Shown here in pieces: positions 17,752 through 25,941 of a stretch of 64,000 bases of DNA; the first letter of the stretch is position 1; each line of letters opens with the position of its first letter. The notes under the pieces are model-generated. The model had not been told where the DNA came from and made no database searches. It worked only from the letters and a program-made list of their open reading frames with translations. Position numbers and translations under genes: made by a program. Source of the stretch: Kutzneria buriramensis (GTDB lineage Bacteria; Actinomycetota; Actinomycetes; Mycobacteriales; Pseudonocardiaceae); NCBI RefSeq assembly GCF_003387475.1, contig NZ_QUNO01000018.1:186001-250000 (forward strand), in the 5' to 3' direction.

Positions 17752-17765
17752 TTCCCAATTGGGAA
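17752..17765. promoter_or_regulatory. 14-bp palindrome TTCCCAATTGGGAA
   Basis: Perfect palindrome with an A/T-rich centre between the peptide gene's hairpin and the dehydrogenase gene. TTTCCCGG occurs twice more in the divergent promoter region (near 17990 and 18079). Possible protein-binding site. Confidence 0.4.
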
Positions 17766-17775
17766 GAAATGAGAT

Positions 17776-17816
17776 CGGCGGTGCGACGAGCGGGAGTCTC
17801 ACCCGCCGCACCGCCG
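17776..17816 (-). terminator. Hairpin directly after the VKQS peptide gene
   Basis: CGGCGGTGCG/CGCACCGCCG (17776-17785 with 17807-17816), an inner CGGG/CCCG pairing, then on the minus strand ATCTCATTTCTT. It starts 4 nt after the peptide stop. Partial termination here would give more peptide than enzyme mRNA, the common arrangement after RiPP precursor genes. Confidence 0.65.
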
Positions 17817-17820
17817 TGTA

Positions 17821-17952
17821 TCACGACTGCTTCACGCTCTGCTTCACGGACTGCTTGACCGACTGCTTCACGCTCTGCTTGACCGACTGCTTGACGGACT
17901 GCTTCACGCTCTGCTTGACGGACTGCTTGACCGCGGCCTTGGTGTTCGGCAT
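17821..17952 (-). CDS. Repeat peptide MPNTKAA(VKQS)9, putative precursor or scaffold peptide
   Basis: 43 codons plus TGA: seven residues MPNTKAA, then nine perfect tandem copies of Val-Lys-Gln-Ser. Repeat units use different synonymous codons (Ser as TCC, AGC or TCG; Val as GTC or GTG), so the peptide rather than the DNA repeat seems to be under selection. GAGGCG lies about 10 nt upstream of the ATG. It is the first gene of the leftward operon, followed by a hairpin, then the dehydrogenase pair, four GNATs, tricorn protease and PPTase. Ten lysines make it strongly basic. No known family; the arrangement suggests a ribosomal precursor or an acyl-acceptor scaffold. Too short for standard gene calling. 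Confidence 0.75.
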   Translation of the reverse strand: MPNTKAAVKQSVKQSVKQSVKQSVKQSVKQSVKQSVKQSVKQS

Positions 17953-18175
17953 CGTGCTCACGCCTCATTCCTTGGTGGTGTGAATTGATTTCCCGGCTTC
18001 GCCTCGGTGCTGCTCCGCCGGGGGTGCCAAAAGATTCGCCTGTCGACCCGGCCGGTGTCAACGGCTCGTGCTGACAGCTATTTCCCGGAAACAACATGAC
18101 ACCGTCGAACACTGCCGCGGCGGCTTTTTCGGGGTCACTATCTGGCTACTCGCACGAACGGTTTCGGAGGTCACG
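17953..18175. promoter_or_regulatory. Divergent promoter region of the two operons
   Basis: 223 bp between the VKQS peptide start and the condensation/ATP-grasp start. It must hold both promoters; I see no convincing -35/-10 pair. Two copies of TTTCCCGG (near 17990 and 18079) are the only repeated element noticed. Confidence 0.4.
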
Positions 18176-21022
18176 ATGGTCGCGAAGAGCGCGGACCTGT
18201 GCTGGGGGCAGCGGCACCACGTGCTGCACTACCTCCAGACGCCGGCCGATGCCCGGCTCGACATGCACATCGCGATCAACCACCCGGTGCCGGCCGGCGC
18301 CACCGTCGCGAACGTGCGGTCCGCGCTGACCTACCTGGTCCGGCGGCACGAGATCCTGCGTACGGTATACAACCTGCTGGCGCGGCCCTGGCCGCAGCAG
18401 GAGGTGCAGCCGCCGGCGGAGCCGCCGCTGCACGTGGTCGGCGTCGACGACAAGCCGGCGGAGCTGATCAAGCGGCTGACCGAGGAACCGTTCGACATCA
18501 CCACGGAATGGCCGTTCCGCGCCTGCGTGATCGCCGCCGGCGACACCGTGCGCCGGCTGCACCTCGTCTTCAACCACCTGTCGCTGGACGACGTCAGCCT
18601 CGGCACGCTGCTCGGCGAGCTGGACACGGTGCTGGCCGCGCGGATCGCGCGCCGCCCGATCCAGCTGCCGCCGGTCGTGTACCAACCGGTCGATCTCGCC
18701 CGGCACGAGGCGACGCTCTCCCCGGACAAGGCCCTGGACCACTGGCGCCGCACGGCCGCCGAGCTGCCCCAGGACATCTACGCGAACCGCCGCACCGGCG
18801 CCAAGGGCTCCTTCGCCGCCTCCTTCACGGTGCCGGAACTGCTCGCCACCGCGCGGGTGATCGCCAGTGAGCACAAGGTCTGGCCGTCGGCGGTGCACCT
18901 CGCCACCTACGCGATCACCATGGCCGCCTTCACGGGCGAGCGGCGGATCGCCTTCCGGATGTACACCAGCCAGCGGGAATCCAGCGGCTACGAGCAGGTC
19001 CTGGGCTGCGCCTCGTATCCGACGCTGGTCACCATCGACACCGCCGGCAGCTTCGCGGAGGTCCTGAAGCAGGCCGCGGCCCGCGTCGAGGAAGCGATGG
19101 CGTACGCGCACGTGCCCTACGACCTGGTGGTCGAGCTCGTGGCCGCGGCCGGCGAGCCGCGCGTGGAGTCGGAGCTGAACTTCCTCAACTACGCGCCGAG
19201 ATCCTGCCGCACCAGGCGCGATCGGTTCGTGTGGAACGCGGAACCGGTCAGCTGGGCCAAGTCCGGCGGCGACACCTACTTCCGCGTCTACGAGTGGTGC
19301 GACGGCACGACCCTGGCGTTGCAGGCGACGGCCGACGTGATGAGCCGCGACGACGTGGAGCGCTTCCTTCGTGGCTACGCGGACGTGCTCCGGTCCGGCG
19401 GGGAGCCGGTCTTCTCCGCTCCGGCGGGCGGACGCGTGGCCACGAAGGAACTCGCCCGTCCCGACCCGGGGGCGGAACGGGCTCTGCTCGAGGCCGTTGC
19501 CGAGGTCAACGGCCTCGGGCAGGTCGACCCCCAAGTCAGCTACCTGGCGGCCGGGGGCCGCGCGCTGCTGCTGCCGCGGGTGGCGCAGGCGTTGCGGGAC
19601 AAGGGATGGGACGACGTGTCGCTCGGCCACCTCGCCAGCGCGCGGCCCCTGCGGACGATCGCCGACGAACTGAGGAGAGCGATGAATTTCGTCGAACGAC
19701 TGAAGAAGGACCTGACCGGCGACGAACACGCCCGCTTCGTGTTCGTGAACAACTTCGAGGTGGAGCGGAGCTGGGCGGTCGGCGAGCCGAAGCTGCCCGG
19801 CGCCGGCATCGCGTTCGCCGGCGCGACCGTGAACCGCATGGAGGAGATGGGCGCGCTGCTGGCCGACACCGGCGACGTGGTCGTGCTCAAGGCCGCGATG
19901 GACGACGAGTTCGCCGCCTACCTCGCCCGCCTCGGCGCGGCCGCCGGCACCACGCTCGCCGCCGAGAACAGCAGCCCCGAGCTGATGGTCACCGAGGACG
20001 CGCTCAACTCCCCGGCGCTGCTGGACGAGTTGCGCAAGCTGGCCGACGGCCGTACCTACCTGATGCCGCTGGGCATCTCCGCGGCCGAGGAGGAACTGGC
20101 CAAGGAGACCGGGCTGCCGCTGGCCGGCACCACGGCGCAGACCTGCAAGGCGGTCAACGGCAAGATCTTCAGCCGCCAGCTGGTGGAAGCCGTCGGCATC
20201 CGGGAGGTTCCGGGCCGGATCGTGCGCACGGTCGGCGAGCTCCGGCCGGTGCTGACCGAGCTGCTCGCCGAGGGCGGGCGGGTCGTCGTGAAGGAATCCC
20301 TCGGCGTGTCGGGGCGCGGCATGGTCGTCGTCGCCGACGAGCAGGCCGCCAACCGGCTGCTGCGGCTGATCGAGCGCCGTGGCCCGGACGCGCCGGCCAA
20401 CCTCGTCGTCGAGACGTGGATCGAGCACGCCCAGGACCTCAACTACCAGTTCGTGGTGTCCCGCACCGGAAACGTGCGGTTCGAGACCGTCAAGGCGGCC
20501 GTGCTCTCCGACGGTGTGCACCAGGGCCACCGCTTCCCGGTGGAGCTGCCGCCGGTCGCCGCCGCCGAGCTCCAGGACGCCGTCGAGAAGATCGGCAGGG
20601 CGCTGCACGCCGAGGGCTTCTTCGGACTCGTCGGCGTGGACGCGATGCTGGCCACCGACGGCACGCTGTACCCGTGCCTGGAGATCAACGCCAGGTTCAA
20701 CATGTCGACCTACCAGAGCCGGATCGCGGAGCGCTTCATCCCCGAGGGCGCGCACGCCATCGCCGCCCAGTTCGCGCTGCGGCCGTCCCGGGTGCACTCC
20801 TTCGGCGAGGTCGAGGCGGCGCTCGGCGAGCTGCTGCTGGACGCGGGCCGCCGCACCGGCGTGCTGGTCAACAACTACGCGACGCTCAACGCCGCCGCCA
20901 CCGACGGCAGCTTCCACGGTCGTTTGTATGCGATCTGCGTCGCCGACACCGCCGAGGCCGCGCTGGAACTGCGCCAGGAAGCCGACGCACGTCTCCAGAG
21001 AATGGTGGGAAACCAGTCATGA
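18176..21022 (+). CDS. Condensation domain - inactive carrier - ATP-grasp ligase fusion
   Basis: 948 aa; ATG at 18176 has GGAGGTCACG upstream. Residues ~1-430 are an NRPS condensation-type domain (WGQRHHVLHYL; active-site variant NHLSLDD at ~134, keeping His and first Asp of HHxxxDG). Residues ~435-500 look like a carrier domain, but the pantetheine site GG(D/H)S reads GGRA, so it cannot be primed. Residues 503-948 are an ATP-grasp ligase with a pre-ATP-grasp part, most like butirosin BtrJ (VVVKESLGVSGRGM, GLVGVDAMLATDG, LEINARFNMSTY). It probably loads an amino acid on the neighbouring ACP or forms an amide with it. A good internal RBS and ATG occur at 19682, at the ATP-grasp boundary. Confidence 0.82.
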   Translation: MVAKSADLCWGQRHHVLHYLQTPADARLDMHIAINHPVPAGATVANVRSALTYLVRRHEILRTVYNLLARPWPQQEVQPPAEPPLHVVGVDDKPAELIKRLTEEPFDITTEWPFRACVIAAGDTVRRLHLVFNHLSLDDVSLGTLLGELDTVLAARIARRPIQLPPVVYQPVDLARHEATLSPDKALDHWRRTAAELPQDIYANRRTGAKGSFAASFTVPELLATARVIASEHKVWPSAVHLATYAITMAAFTGERRIAFRMYTSQRESSGYEQVLGCASYPTLVTIDTAGSFAEVLKQAAARVEEAMAYAHVPYDLVVELVAAAGEPRVESELNFLNYAPRSCRTRRDRFVWNAEPVSWAKSGGDTYFRVYEWCDGTTLALQATADVMSRDDVERFLRGYADVLRSGGEPVFSAPAGGRVATKELARPDPGAERALLEAVAEVNGLGQVDPQVSYLAAGGRALLLPRVAQALRDKGWDDVSLGHLASARPLRTIADELRRAMNFVERLKKDLTGDEHARFVFVNNFEVERSWAVGEPKLPGAGIAFAGATVNRMEEMGALLADTGDVVVLKAAMDDEFAAYLARLGAAAGTTLAAENSSPELMVTEDALNSPALLDELRKLADGRTYLMPLGISAAEEELAKETGLPLAGTTAQTCKAVNGKIFSRQLVEAVGIREVPGRIVRTVGELRPVLTELLAEGGRVVVKESLGVSGRGMVVVADEQAANRLLRLIERRGPDAPANLVVETWIEHAQDLNYQFVVSRTGNVRFETVKAAVLSDGVHQGHRFPVELPPVAAAELQDAVEKIGRALHAEGFFGLVGVDAMLATDGTLYPCLEINARFNMSTYQSRIAERFIPEGAHAIAAQFALRPSRVHSFGEVEAALGELLLDAGRRTGVLVNNYATLNAAATDGSFHGRLYAICVADTAEAALELRQEADARLQRMVGNQS

Positions 21023-22293
21023 AGATCCAGGGCATCGAGTACGAGGAGCTGGCGCAGGAGTTCGGCACGCCACTCTACGTCTACGACGGCGACGTCCTGT
21101 ACGACACGATCGCCGGGCTGCGCAACGCGTTGCACCCCAAGCTGGAGATCTTCTACTCGCTCAAGGCGAACCCGAACGTCAGCGTGTTCGCCGCGCTGCG
21201 CGCCGGCGGGGCCCGCGCCGAGGTCTCGTCGCTGGTGGAGCTGCGCACCGTGCTCCAGGCCGGCACGCCGCCGGAGGACATCATCTTCCTCGGCCCCGGC
21301 AAGAGCGAGCGGGAGCTGCGCGCCTGCATGGAGACCGGCGTCTACGCCATCGTCTGCGAGTCCTTCGCGGAGCTCGACCACATCGAGCGGATCGCCGGCC
21401 AATGGGGCATGTCGCAGAAGGTGTTGCTGCGCATCAACCCCACCTGCGCGATCAGCGGCTCGCGGCTGACCATGGGCGGCAAGCCCCGCCAGTTCGGCAT
21501 CGACGAGGCGCAGGTGCTGGCCGCCGGCGACCTGAGCGTGAAGTACCTGCACGCGGACGTGGCCGGCATCCAGGTGTACATGGGCACCCGCATCCTGGAC
21601 GCGGAGGTGGTGGGCAAGAACACCCGCTACATCCTCGACCTGGCCGAGCGGGTCGCCGCGACGTGCAACATCCGGCTGGACACCGTGGACATCGGCGGCG
21701 GCCTCGGCGTGGCCTACTTCGACGGCGAGCAGGACATCGACGCCGTGGACGTGGCCACCGAGATCAACCCGCTGCTGGACAAGTTCGTCGGCGCGCACCC
21801 GGAGACCCGGCTGATCATGGAGTCCGGGCGCTTCCTGGCCGGCCGCGCCGGCGTCTACGTGATGGGCGTGCGGTACGTCAAGGAGTCGATGGGCGAGAAG
21901 TTCGCCATCGCCGACGGCGGCACGCACCACCACATGGCGGCGGTCGGCATCGGCTCGTTCGTCAAGCGCAACTTCCCGGCGGCGCTGCTGTCCAGCCGCG
22001 AGGACGTGGGCGAGGCGGAGCCGTGGAACGTCACCGGCCCGTTGTGCACCCCCAACGACTCGGTGCTCAAGCACGCCGAGCTGCCGGCGCTCCGGCCCGG
22101 CGACCTGATCGGCATTCTCAACTCCGGCGCGTACGGGCCGACGGCCTCGCCCGGCCTGTTCCTCAGCCACGGCTACCCGGCCGAGGTCCTGGTCTCCGAC
22201 GGCAAGGCGCACCTGGTGCGTCGCCGTGACGAGCCCGAGGACCTGCTGGAGCCGCAGATTCTGGTCAACCCCACTGAAAGGCAGTCCCGATGA
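21019..22293 (+). CDS. PLP-dependent fold-type III decarboxylase (BtrK-like)
   Basis: 424 aa of the ornithine/diaminopimelate decarboxylase family. The PLP lysine is in IFYSLKANPN, the glycine loop in DIGGGLGVAY, phosphate contacts in MESGRFLAG, and the catalytic Cys in GPLCTPNDS. ATGA overlap with the ATP-grasp gene and with the ACP gene. In butirosin, BtrK decarboxylates glutamyl-ACP to 4-aminobutyryl-ACP; the same trio (ligase, decarboxylase, ACP) here suggests decarboxylation of a carrier-bound amino acid, most simply Glu. The residue is not proven. Confidence 0.88.
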   Translation: MKIQGIEYEELAQEFGTPLYVYDGDVLYDTIAGLRNALHPKLEIFYSLKANPNVSVFAALRAGGARAEVSSLVELRTVLQAGTPPEDIIFLGPGKSERELRACMETGVYAIVCESFAELDHIERIAGQWGMSQKVLLRINPTCAISGSRLTMGGKPRQFGIDEAQVLAAGDLSVKYLHADVAGIQVYMGTRILDAEVVGKNTRYILDLAERVAATCNIRLDTVDIGGGLGVAYFDGEQDIDAVDVATEINPLLDKFVGAHPETRLIMESGRFLAGRAGVYVMGVRYVKESMGEKFAIADGGTHHHMAAVGIGSFVKRNFPAALLSSREDVGEAEPWNVTGPLCTPNDSVLKHAELPALRPGDLIGILNSGAYGPTASPGLFLSHGYPAEVLVSDGKAHLVRRRDEPEDLLEPQILVNPTERQSR

Positions 22294-22550
22294 ACCGCGA
22301 AGAGATCGTCGCGCACCTGCGTGTCGCCCTGTCGGCCGTGCTGAACAAGGAGGTCGGCGAGCTGTCGCCCACCTCGCGCCTGTTCGAGGACCTCGCGCTG
22401 GACTCCACGAGCGTGATCGAGCTGCTGATGTCGCTGGAGGACACCATCGGCCTGGAGATCGACCCGGACGAGCTGGGCCCCGAGGTGTTCCAGACCGTGG
22501 GCAGCCTGACCGACTACATCGAGCACGGCTTCGCCAAGGCCGCGGTCTGA
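22290..22550 (+). CDS. Acyl carrier protein
   Basis: 86 aa. Pantetheine attachment Ser in LALDSTSVIEL, acidic helix II (ELLMSLEDTIGLEIDPDEL). It overlaps the decarboxylase stop (ATGA). As the only free, primable carrier in this operon it is the likely hub for the ATP-grasp ligase, decarboxylase, dehydrogenases and KAS III-like enzymes. Confidence 0.92.
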   Translation: MNREEIVAHLRVALSAVLNKEVGELSPTSRLFEDLALDSTSVIELLMSLEDTIGLEIDPDELGPEVFQTVGSLTDYIEHGFAKAAV

Positions 22551-22552
22551 CG

Positions 22553-23494
22553 ATGCCGATCGGACTGTCCACAGTGGCCGTCCAGCTGCCCGGACGGTCC
22601 GAGCCGGTTCAGGACATCCTGCAACGCGCCGGGCGGGACGCCATGGAGCGCAAGATGTTCGCGAAGATCCACGGCTTGCGGGAGAGCCCGACGCTGGCCG
22701 ACCACGAGCGCATGGAGGATCTGTTCGTGGCGGCCGGCCGGGCGGCGCTTGCCGGCGGCACGGCGGGGCTGGTGCTCTACGGGCACACGATGCTCACCCA
22801 GGAGTTCGGGCTGCGCGGCGGGTTCCCGGACCGGGTCCGCGCCCGGCTGGGCCTGTCCGGCAGCCGGTTCTTCGGGCTGTCGCACGTGAACTGCACGTCG
22901 GTGCTGCGCTGCCTGGACTTCGCCCGGCGGTACCTGGCCCGGCACCCCGAGGAGCGGGTGCTGGTGCTCGGCGGTGATCACGGCAGCGTGCACGACGTGG
23001 CGCGGGTGATCCCCGGCATCGCCATCGGCGGCGACGGGGTCGTCGGCCTCACGGCCACCGCCTCGGGCCGGTGCCGCTACCGCTACCTCACCGGTGTCAG
23101 CACCCGTGACCTGCGGTTCCACCGCAACATGCGGATGTCGCCGAGGGAGGCCGAGGAGTTCAGCCGGGTCTGCTGCGACGAGACCGTGCGGTCCCTGCAC
23201 CGGGCCGCCGAGTCGGCCGGCATGACCGTGGACGAGCTGGACTGGGTGCTGCCGCACCTGTCCAACCGGATGTTCTGGGGCAGCGTGAGCCGCCGCGCCG
23301 GGATTCCGCGGGAGAAGGTCCTGCTGGACCTGATCCCATTGTGCGGGCACAACTTCGGCGCGGACGCGCTGATGGCGCTGGACCACGCCGACCGCACCGG
23401 CCGGCTGCGCCCCGGTGACCGCTGCGCCCTGGTCTCGGTGGCCCAGGGCGCCTACTTCCACACCGCGATCGTCGAAGTCGAGGAGGACTCATGA
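22553..23494 (+). CDS. KAS III-like acyltransferase/condensing enzyme 1
   Basis: 313 aa. Thiolase-fold enzyme with Cys nucleophile in HVNCTSVLRCLDFA and His in LPHLSNRMFW (PHQAN position). At the third triad position, usually GNTSAAS, the sequence reads GHNFGAD, so Asn is replaced by His in my alignment. KAS III relatives with altered triads (CerJ, CloN2) transfer acyl groups instead of condensing malonyl-ACP. Close paralogue of 27814-28767. Confidence 0.85.
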   Translation: MPIGLSTVAVQLPGRSEPVQDILQRAGRDAMERKMFAKIHGLRESPTLADHERMEDLFVAAGRAALAGGTAGLVLYGHTMLTQEFGLRGGFPDRVRARLGLSGSRFFGLSHVNCTSVLRCLDFARRYLARHPEERVLVLGGDHGSVHDVARVIPGIAIGGDGVVGLTATASGRCRYRYLTGVSTRDLRFHRNMRMSPREAEEFSRVCCDETVRSLHRAAESAGMTVDELDWVLPHLSNRMFWGSVSRRAGIPREKVLLDLIPLCGHNFGADALMALDHADRTGRLRPGDRCALVSVAQGAYFHTAIVEVEEDS

Positions 23495-24084
23495 GCACTG
23501 TTCTCGAGCAGTGCGAGCGGATCGCGCGGGACGAGGGCCTGGCCGCCGGCCTGGCCGCCGCGCTGTCGGGCACCGAGGTCACCGCCGCCGCACCCGGAAG
23601 CTACGCCGCCGTGCCGGCGTCCGATGTACCCGAGGGCGCCGAGGTCCGCACGCACAGCCTGGCCAACCGCGAGGAGATCGTGTTCCTGGCGTGCCCGGGC
23701 GAGCGGCCGGCCGCGGACTACACGCTCGCCGAGATCGGCCGGCTGCTCGCGGCGGTGCGCATCGGCACCGTGCGGCGGCTGCTGGACGAGGCCGTGGCCT
23801 ACCTGTCGGAGCGGACGGTCGGCGACGAGCCGCTGATCCGCAAGCAGCTGATCACCGGCACCGTCGGCGACGTCGCCGCCGAGCTGGAGATGGCGCGGGC
23901 GTACGCGTCGAACCCGTTGTCCCCCGAGGCTCTGGCCGACCTGCACACCAAGTTGGACGACCTGGGCTGGCAGGTGACGCAGCTGTTCGGCGCGTCCGGC
24001 TACATCGCCGACCACCCGGTGCGGGCGCTGTACGTCTCGGCGCTGGTGGCCAACACCTGGATCGACCGGAAGGGAGCGGCGTGA
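23491..24084 (+). CDS. Half-size acyl-CoA dehydrogenase-like subunit, small partner B
   Basis: 197 aa. Paralogue of 17104-17676: N-terminal VLEQCERIARDEGLAAGLAAALSG parallels AECERAGHEHGLSVGLAMALAG, and the helical bundle RKQLITGTVGDVAAELEMARAY aligns with the partner-A bundle. No FAD-binding middle domain. ATGA overlap with the KAS III gene, TGATG overlap with its large partner. Confidence 0.7.
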   Translation: MSTVLEQCERIARDEGLAAGLAAALSGTEVTAAAPGSYAAVPASDVPEGAEVRTHSLANREEIVFLACPGERPAADYTLAEIGRLLAAVRIGTVRRLLDEAVAYLSERTVGDEPLIRKQLITGTVGDVAAELEMARAYASNPLSPEALADLHTKLDDLGWQVTQLFGASGYIADHPVRALYVSALVANTWIDRKGAA

Positions 24085-25220
24085 TGATCGAGCTCGACGA
24101 GCGGCTGCGGGCCGTGCGCGACGACTGCCGGGACGCGGTCGAGGACATGCGCGCCCGTGCCCTGCCCATCGACGCCGACCCGGACGACATGGAGCAGCAC
24201 TTCAACTCGCCGGTGTACACCATGATCCGGCTCTCCAACACCCCTCCGGAGTATCGCGAGTCGGTGGCCGGCGGGTACCGGCTGATGAAGGCGAAGTCCG
24301 TGCTGGAGGACATCGTCGGCATGGTCGAGCTGGCCCGCGGCGACATGTCCACCATGTTCGCCTGCCCGTGCCCGGCGCTGGCCGGCGTCTACGTCAGCCT
24401 GTTGGGCAACCCGGCGCAGCAGGAGAAGTTCTACACCCGCCTGCACGGCGGCCGGACCTGGACGTTCTTCGCGATGAGCGAGCCGGGGCACGGCAGCGAC
24501 GCCACGAACATGCAGACCCGGCTGGAGAAGGACGGCAACGGCGGCTACCTGATGTACGGCGCCAAGCGGTACATCGGCCACGGTGCCCGCGGCGGCATCG
24601 GCCTGGTCTTCGCCCGTACCGGCCGGTCCGCGCTGTCCATCCGCGCGGCGATGGTCGAGGTGCCGTCTGAAGGCTGGAGTGCGCAGCGGCTCAACACCGT
24701 CGGCCTGCGCGGCGCGTATCTGTCCGAGCTCCAGTTCGACGGCGTACCGGTGGCGGCGGACATGCTGCTGGGCGAGCACCTGCCGGTCACCCGGCGTGGC
24801 ATCTGGGGTGCGGTCAAGACGTTGAACAACATGCGGATCCAGATCTCCGCCAGCGCCGTGGGAACCGCCATGGCCATCACGGAATACGTTGCCGAGCACC
24901 GGAAGAACGCCCCCGGCGTGGACCTGGCGCTGGCCCGCGCGGAGGCCGGCAAGCAGCTGATCTTCCAGGCCGCGGCCAAGCTCGACGCCGACCCGGAGCG
25001 CGGCTACTTCGCCAGCGCGTCCAAGCTGAGCGCGGTGCGGATGGCCCAGCAGACGGCCCAGTGGGCGATCACGTCCATCGGCCCGGCCGGCCTGATCGAG
25101 CACCCGCTGCTGGAGAAGTGGACCCGGGACGTGCGGGCCTTCGAGTTCATGGACGGCACCAGCAACATCCAGCGGCTGCACGTGGCCCGCGGCTACCAGT
25201 CGGGAGACGCAGATGGCTGA
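24084..25220 (+). CDS. Acyl-CoA dehydrogenase-type flavoprotein, large partner B
   Basis: 378 aa starting MIELDERLRAVRD. FAD motif WTFFAMSEPGHGSDATNMQTRLEKD (core EPGHGSDAT), C-terminal FEFMDGTSNIQRLHV with Asp in place of the catalytic Glu, exactly as in partner A. Likely forms a heteromer with the small partner encoded just upstream and oxidises an ACP-bound substrate. Close relationship to 16028-17107 implies duplication of the pair across the divergent promoter. Confidence 0.85.
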   Translation: MIELDERLRAVRDDCRDAVEDMRARALPIDADPDDMEQHFNSPVYTMIRLSNTPPEYRESVAGGYRLMKAKSVLEDIVGMVELARGDMSTMFACPCPALAGVYVSLLGNPAQQEKFYTRLHGGRTWTFFAMSEPGHGSDATNMQTRLEKDGNGGYLMYGAKRYIGHGARGGIGLVFARTGRSALSIRAAMVEVPSEGWSAQRLNTVGLRGAYLSELQFDGVPVAADMLLGEHLPVTRRGIWGAVKTLNNMRIQISASAVGTAMAITEYVAEHRKNAPGVDLALARAEAGKQLIFQAAAKLDADPERGYFASASKLSAVRMAQQTAQWAITSIGPAGLIEHPLLEKWTRDVRAFEFMDGTSNIQRLHVARGYQSGDADG

Positions 25221-25941
25221 CCTGAGCATCTCCAAGCTGTGCGTCGCCGTGCGCACGCACACGGATTACCTTCCCCTGACGGCGTTTCCGGACGACCTGC
25301 TGCCCAAGCAGCGGGTGGAGGCGGCGATCCAGGAGGGCATCCCGCTGGAGCACCTGATCGTCGTGAACCCGGCCGACTCCGACCGGCCCGAGCTGAGCGA
25401 CCTGGCGCTGGCCGCGGTCGGCGTGCCGGACGACGACCAGCCGCTGTTCCTGATCCGCTCCGGCCCGCTGCGCGACCCGATGGTCACGCTGCTGGCGCGG
25501 ATGGTGCTGAAGTTCGGCTGGCGCGGCGACGACATCGGCATCACGCACCTGGACGAACTCGGCGGCACCGTGGGATTCGAGCTGCTGGACTGGGCGGTGC
25601 CGGCCGAGGCGACGGTGCTGATCTGCGACGAGCCCGTGTTCGCGGACGCCCGCGTCGGCACCGGCCGCTTCGCCACCGTGTCGATGCGCGTGCACCAGGG
25701 CCCCGGTCCGCTGCGCGTGCTGGACGCCGGCGAGGGCGCCCCGGGCCCGTATCCGGACGTCGAGTGGACGTTCACCGGCGCCGGCGCGTGCGACGGCTGG
25801 CTGGACGTGCACGCCGCGCTGTCCGCCGGCGACGTCGCCGACGGCGACCGGATCCTGTTGCACACCAAGGGCCCGCTGCGCGAGGGCTGGCTGCTCGCGC
25901 AGGCCGTCGACGCCGGCGGCGTAGAGCTGGGCGCCGGCTGA
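25213..25941 (+). CDS. Unidentified protein, possibly a degenerate KAS III-like subunit
   Basis: 242 aa, not recognised with confidence. The end (AALSAGDVADGDRILLHTKGPLREGWLLAQAV) resembles the last strand and loop of KAS III enzymes (GD.VLL..G.G..WG..L), and ELSDLALAAVG resembles a helix before the active site, but neither a nucleophile Cys in context nor a PHxxN motif is visible. It overlaps the dehydrogenase gene by 8 nt and the AcpS gene by TGATG, so it belongs to the pathway. It could be a partner of the two complete KAS III-like proteins. Confidence 0.6.
   Translation: MADLSISKLCVAVRTHTDYLPLTAFPDDLLPKQRVEAAIQEGIPLEHLIVVNPADSDRPELSDLALAAVGVPDDDQPLFLIRSGPLRDPMVTLLARMVLKFGWRGDDIGITHLDELGGTVGFELLDWAVPAEATVLICDEPVFADARVGTGRFATVSMRVHQGPGPLRVLDAGEGAPGPYPDVEWTFTGAGACDGWLDVHAALSAGDVADGDRILLHTKGPLREGWLLAQAVDAGGVELGAG

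Noticed and set aside
17821-17945. Short tandem DNA repeat resembling a minisatellite or CRISPR-like array
   Set aside because: The 12-bp units are contiguous, vary at synonymous positions only and are read in frame as VKQS, so coding explains them; no spacers exist.
17108-18112. Long upstream extension of acyl-CoA dehydrogenase A
   Set aside because: It runs out of frame through the small partner and the VKQS gene and is Arg-rich; ATG 17107 gives the normal family N-terminus.
19231-21018. Long open frame ahead of the BtrK-like decarboxylase suggesting a much larger fusion
   Set aside because: It lies out of frame inside the condensation/ATP-grasp gene, has Arg-rich shadow composition, and the decarboxylase has a proper ATGA-coupled start at 21019.
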